Positions 31,201-32,074 of a DNA stretch of 32,074 bases are shown piece after piece. The position numbers and the translations under genes are program-made. The stretch is taken from the NCBI RefSeq assembly GCF_012033735.1, contig NZ_JAAVJD010000037.1, positions 1 through 32,074 of the forward strand, read 5' to 3'. The stretch is from Streptomyces lonarensis (lineage in GTDB: Bacteria; Actinomycetota; Actinomycetes; Streptomycetales; Streptomycetaceae). The notes under the pieces were generated by a model, which saw only the letters and a program-made list of their open reading frames with translations, had not been told where the DNA came from and ran no database searches. Within the stretch, counting starts at the first letter, position 1; each line of letters starts with the position of its first letter.

Positions 31201-31231
31201 ACCCCGTCAGGGGACCGCGGCCCTTCTGTTT
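31191..31231 (+). terminator. wblC: Intrinsic terminator (attenuator) in the wblC leader
   Basis: GGGCCGCGG (31191-31199) pairs with CCGCGGCCC (31215-31223), and an inner CCCC/GGGG stem has loop GTCA. TTCTGTTT follows, the most U-rich terminator tail in the window. It lies between the upstream ORF stop and the wblC start, so it must be bypassed for wblC expression. Confidence 0.85.
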
Positions 31232-31269
31232 GCCCTGAACAGAGACCGACACGAGACGAGGACACACCC

Positions 31270-31629
31270 GTGCAACTCGCAGCCACCGCCCCGTCATCGC
31301 CCGACCTGCACTCACCACCGGATCCGGAGCCCACCGTGACCCCTCTCTTCACCCTCAACGAGCTCGACGAGGCCATCGACCGCCTCGACACCGGCGTCCC
31401 CTGCCGCAGCTACGACCCCGAGGTCTTCTTCGCGGAGTCCCCCGAGGACGTCGAGTACGCCAAGTCCCTCTGCGGCACCTGCCCGCTCCGCGAGGCATGC
31501 CTCGCCGGGGCGAAGGACCGCCGCGAGCCCTGGGGCGTCTGGGGCGGCGAGCTCTTCGTCCAGGGCGTGGTCGTCCCGCGCAAGCGGCCCCGCGGCCGTC
31601 CCCGCAAGAACCCGGTCCCCACGGCATGA
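31270..31629 (+). CDS. wblC: WblC/WhiB7 redox-responsive transcription factor
   Basis: A 119-residue WhiB-family protein that, with its [4Fe-4S] cluster, binds the principal sigma factor and activates intrinsic antibiotic-resistance and ribosome-stress genes. The four cluster cysteines are Cys45, Cys68, Cys71 and Cys77 (PCRSYDPEVFF, CGTCPLREAC). WGVWGGE (88-94) is the family beta-turn. The C-terminal AT-hook KRPRGRPRK (105-113) is specific to the WhiB7/WblC class. The GTG at 31270 was chosen because GAGG lies 8 bases upstream and it gives the expected N-terminal tail; a GTG at 31336 is a less likely alternative. Expression appears controlled by an AT-rich promoter and by leader attenuation. 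It is next to uvrD2 in mycobacteria too; here a GH9 gene intervenes. Confidence 0.96.
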   Translation: MQLAATAPSSPDLHSPPDPEPTVTPLFTLNELDEAIDRLDTGVPCRSYDPEVFFAESPEDVEYAKSLCGTCPLREACLAGAKDRREPWGVWGGELFVQGVVVPRKRPRGRPRKNPVPTA

Positions 31630-31757
31630 TCCCCGGAACGATCGGCGCGCCGACGCCGCACCACCCCCACCTGGACGACGACATGAACACCCACAGCCGT
31701 ATGTCAGGCACACCGGCGCCGGACGACCCGCGCCACACCCAGAACAGGAACCGAAGA

Positions 31758-31934
31758 ATGGAACTCATGCCCGAAGCCATGGCGCGCTCGCATATGAGCG
31801 AGCGCCTCAGGCAAGCGGAGAGCCAACGCCTCGCCACCGCGATGCTCCTGGAGCGCCGCTCCCGCAGGCTGCAACGGCGGGCGGCGCGGGCTTCGCACCG
31901 CGCGCGGCGCGCGCTGGCACGCGCTGTCATGTGA
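31758..31934 (+). CDS. Small very basic protein downstream of wblC
   Basis: A 58-residue protein, MELMPEAMARSHM followed by an Arg/Ala-rich helix (SERLRQAESQRLATAMLLERRSRRLQRRAARASHRARRALARAVM). It is strongly cationic and probably one long helix; nucleic-acid or ribosome binding is conceivable but unproven. ATG 31758 was chosen for the AGGAACCGAAGA sequence just before it; an in-frame ATG at 31683 would give 83 residues but has a poor ribosome site. I see no strong terminator between wblC and this gene, so they may be co-transcribed. I recall similar small basic proteins from Streptomyces but no function. Confidence 0.6.
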   Translation: MELMPEAMARSHMSERLRQAESQRLATAMLLERRSRRLQRRAARASHRARRALARAVM

Positions 31935-32000
31935 CAGCCCGCGCCACGCCCGCCACGGTCCGCGGCCCCGCGGCCGTGACCGGCTCCTCCACCCGCTGAT

Positions 32001-32031
32001 CGGCCCGGCCCGGGACACCCCGGCCGGGCCG
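32001..32031 (+). terminator. Hairpin near the right edge
   Basis: CGGCCCGGCC (32001-32010) pairs perfectly with GGCCGGGCCG (32022-32031), with possible inner GGG/CCC pairs. It could end transcription from wblC and the small basic protein gene. Confidence 0.5.
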
Positions 32032-32074
32032 TCCCCGTGGCGGCACGCGCTGGTCCGGGACCCGCGGCCCCGGC

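Noticed and set aside
1..32074. tRNA, rRNA, CRISPR array, transposon, phage or replication origin
   Set aside because: No cloverleaf, regularly spaced repeats, transposase, integrase or DnaA-box cluster was seen on either strand.

Overview
The window looks like chromosomal DNA of a high-GC actinomycete, most probably Streptomyces or a close relative. The evidence is the very high GC content with G or C at almost every third codon position, frequent GTG starts, many leaderless start codons and a set of actinobacterial families (WblC/WhiB7, AdnAB, UvrD2 with tetracysteine and HRDC, mycoredoxin, MoeZ). The gene order adnA-adnB-nudC-mrx1-uvrD2-wblC, with an alkyltransferase-like gene and moeZ on the adnA side, is the neighbourhood I know from Mycobacterium tuberculosis (about Rv3197A to Rv3206c), so most of the window is an old conserved block with local insertions.

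Left part (1-4200): a possible membrane-protein fragment at the edge, an NAD-dependent epimerase-like SDR overlapping a spherulation-specific family 4-like protein, moeZ (sulfur-carrier activation) with a clear terminator, and an unrecognised protein on the minus strand. From 4455 to 14832 everything is on the minus strand. There are three tandem paralogous lipoprotein alpha/beta hydrolases of the tripeptidyl-aminopeptidase type. Next is a molybdate operon (HTH-TOBE protein, modA, modB, joined by 4-base overlaps, no modC). Last is a large membrane protein with a pseudokinase-like centre and a flippase-like C-terminal domain.

Right part (14916-31934), mostly plus strand: an alkyltransferase-like protein without the reactive cysteine; adnA; a small lipoprotein that separates adnA from adnB; adnB; nudC; mrx1 on the minus strand; uvrD2; a secreted GH9 glucanase with a perfect CebR-type operator; and wblC. 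These genes cover double-strand-break resection (AdnAB), helicase repair (UvrD2), NAD(H)/NAD-RNA turnover (NudC), mycothiol redox control (Mrx1) and ribosome-stress or antibiotic-resistance regulation (WblC).

The most notable signals are regulatory. wblC has a roughly 530-base leader with a well-translated 106-codon upstream ORF. The last codons of that ORF form one arm of an antiterminator that pairs with the entire 5' arm of an intrinsic terminator just before wblC. The HTH-TOBE gene, adnB, nudC and uvrD2 each have a -10-like hexamer 6-8 bases before the start codon, which predicts leaderless mRNAs. The adnB and uvrD2 promoters also carry TGTC at the same distance from the -10, resembling the RecA-NDp/PafBC DNA-damage promoter. 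No tRNA, rRNA, CRISPR array, transposase, phage gene or origin was seen.
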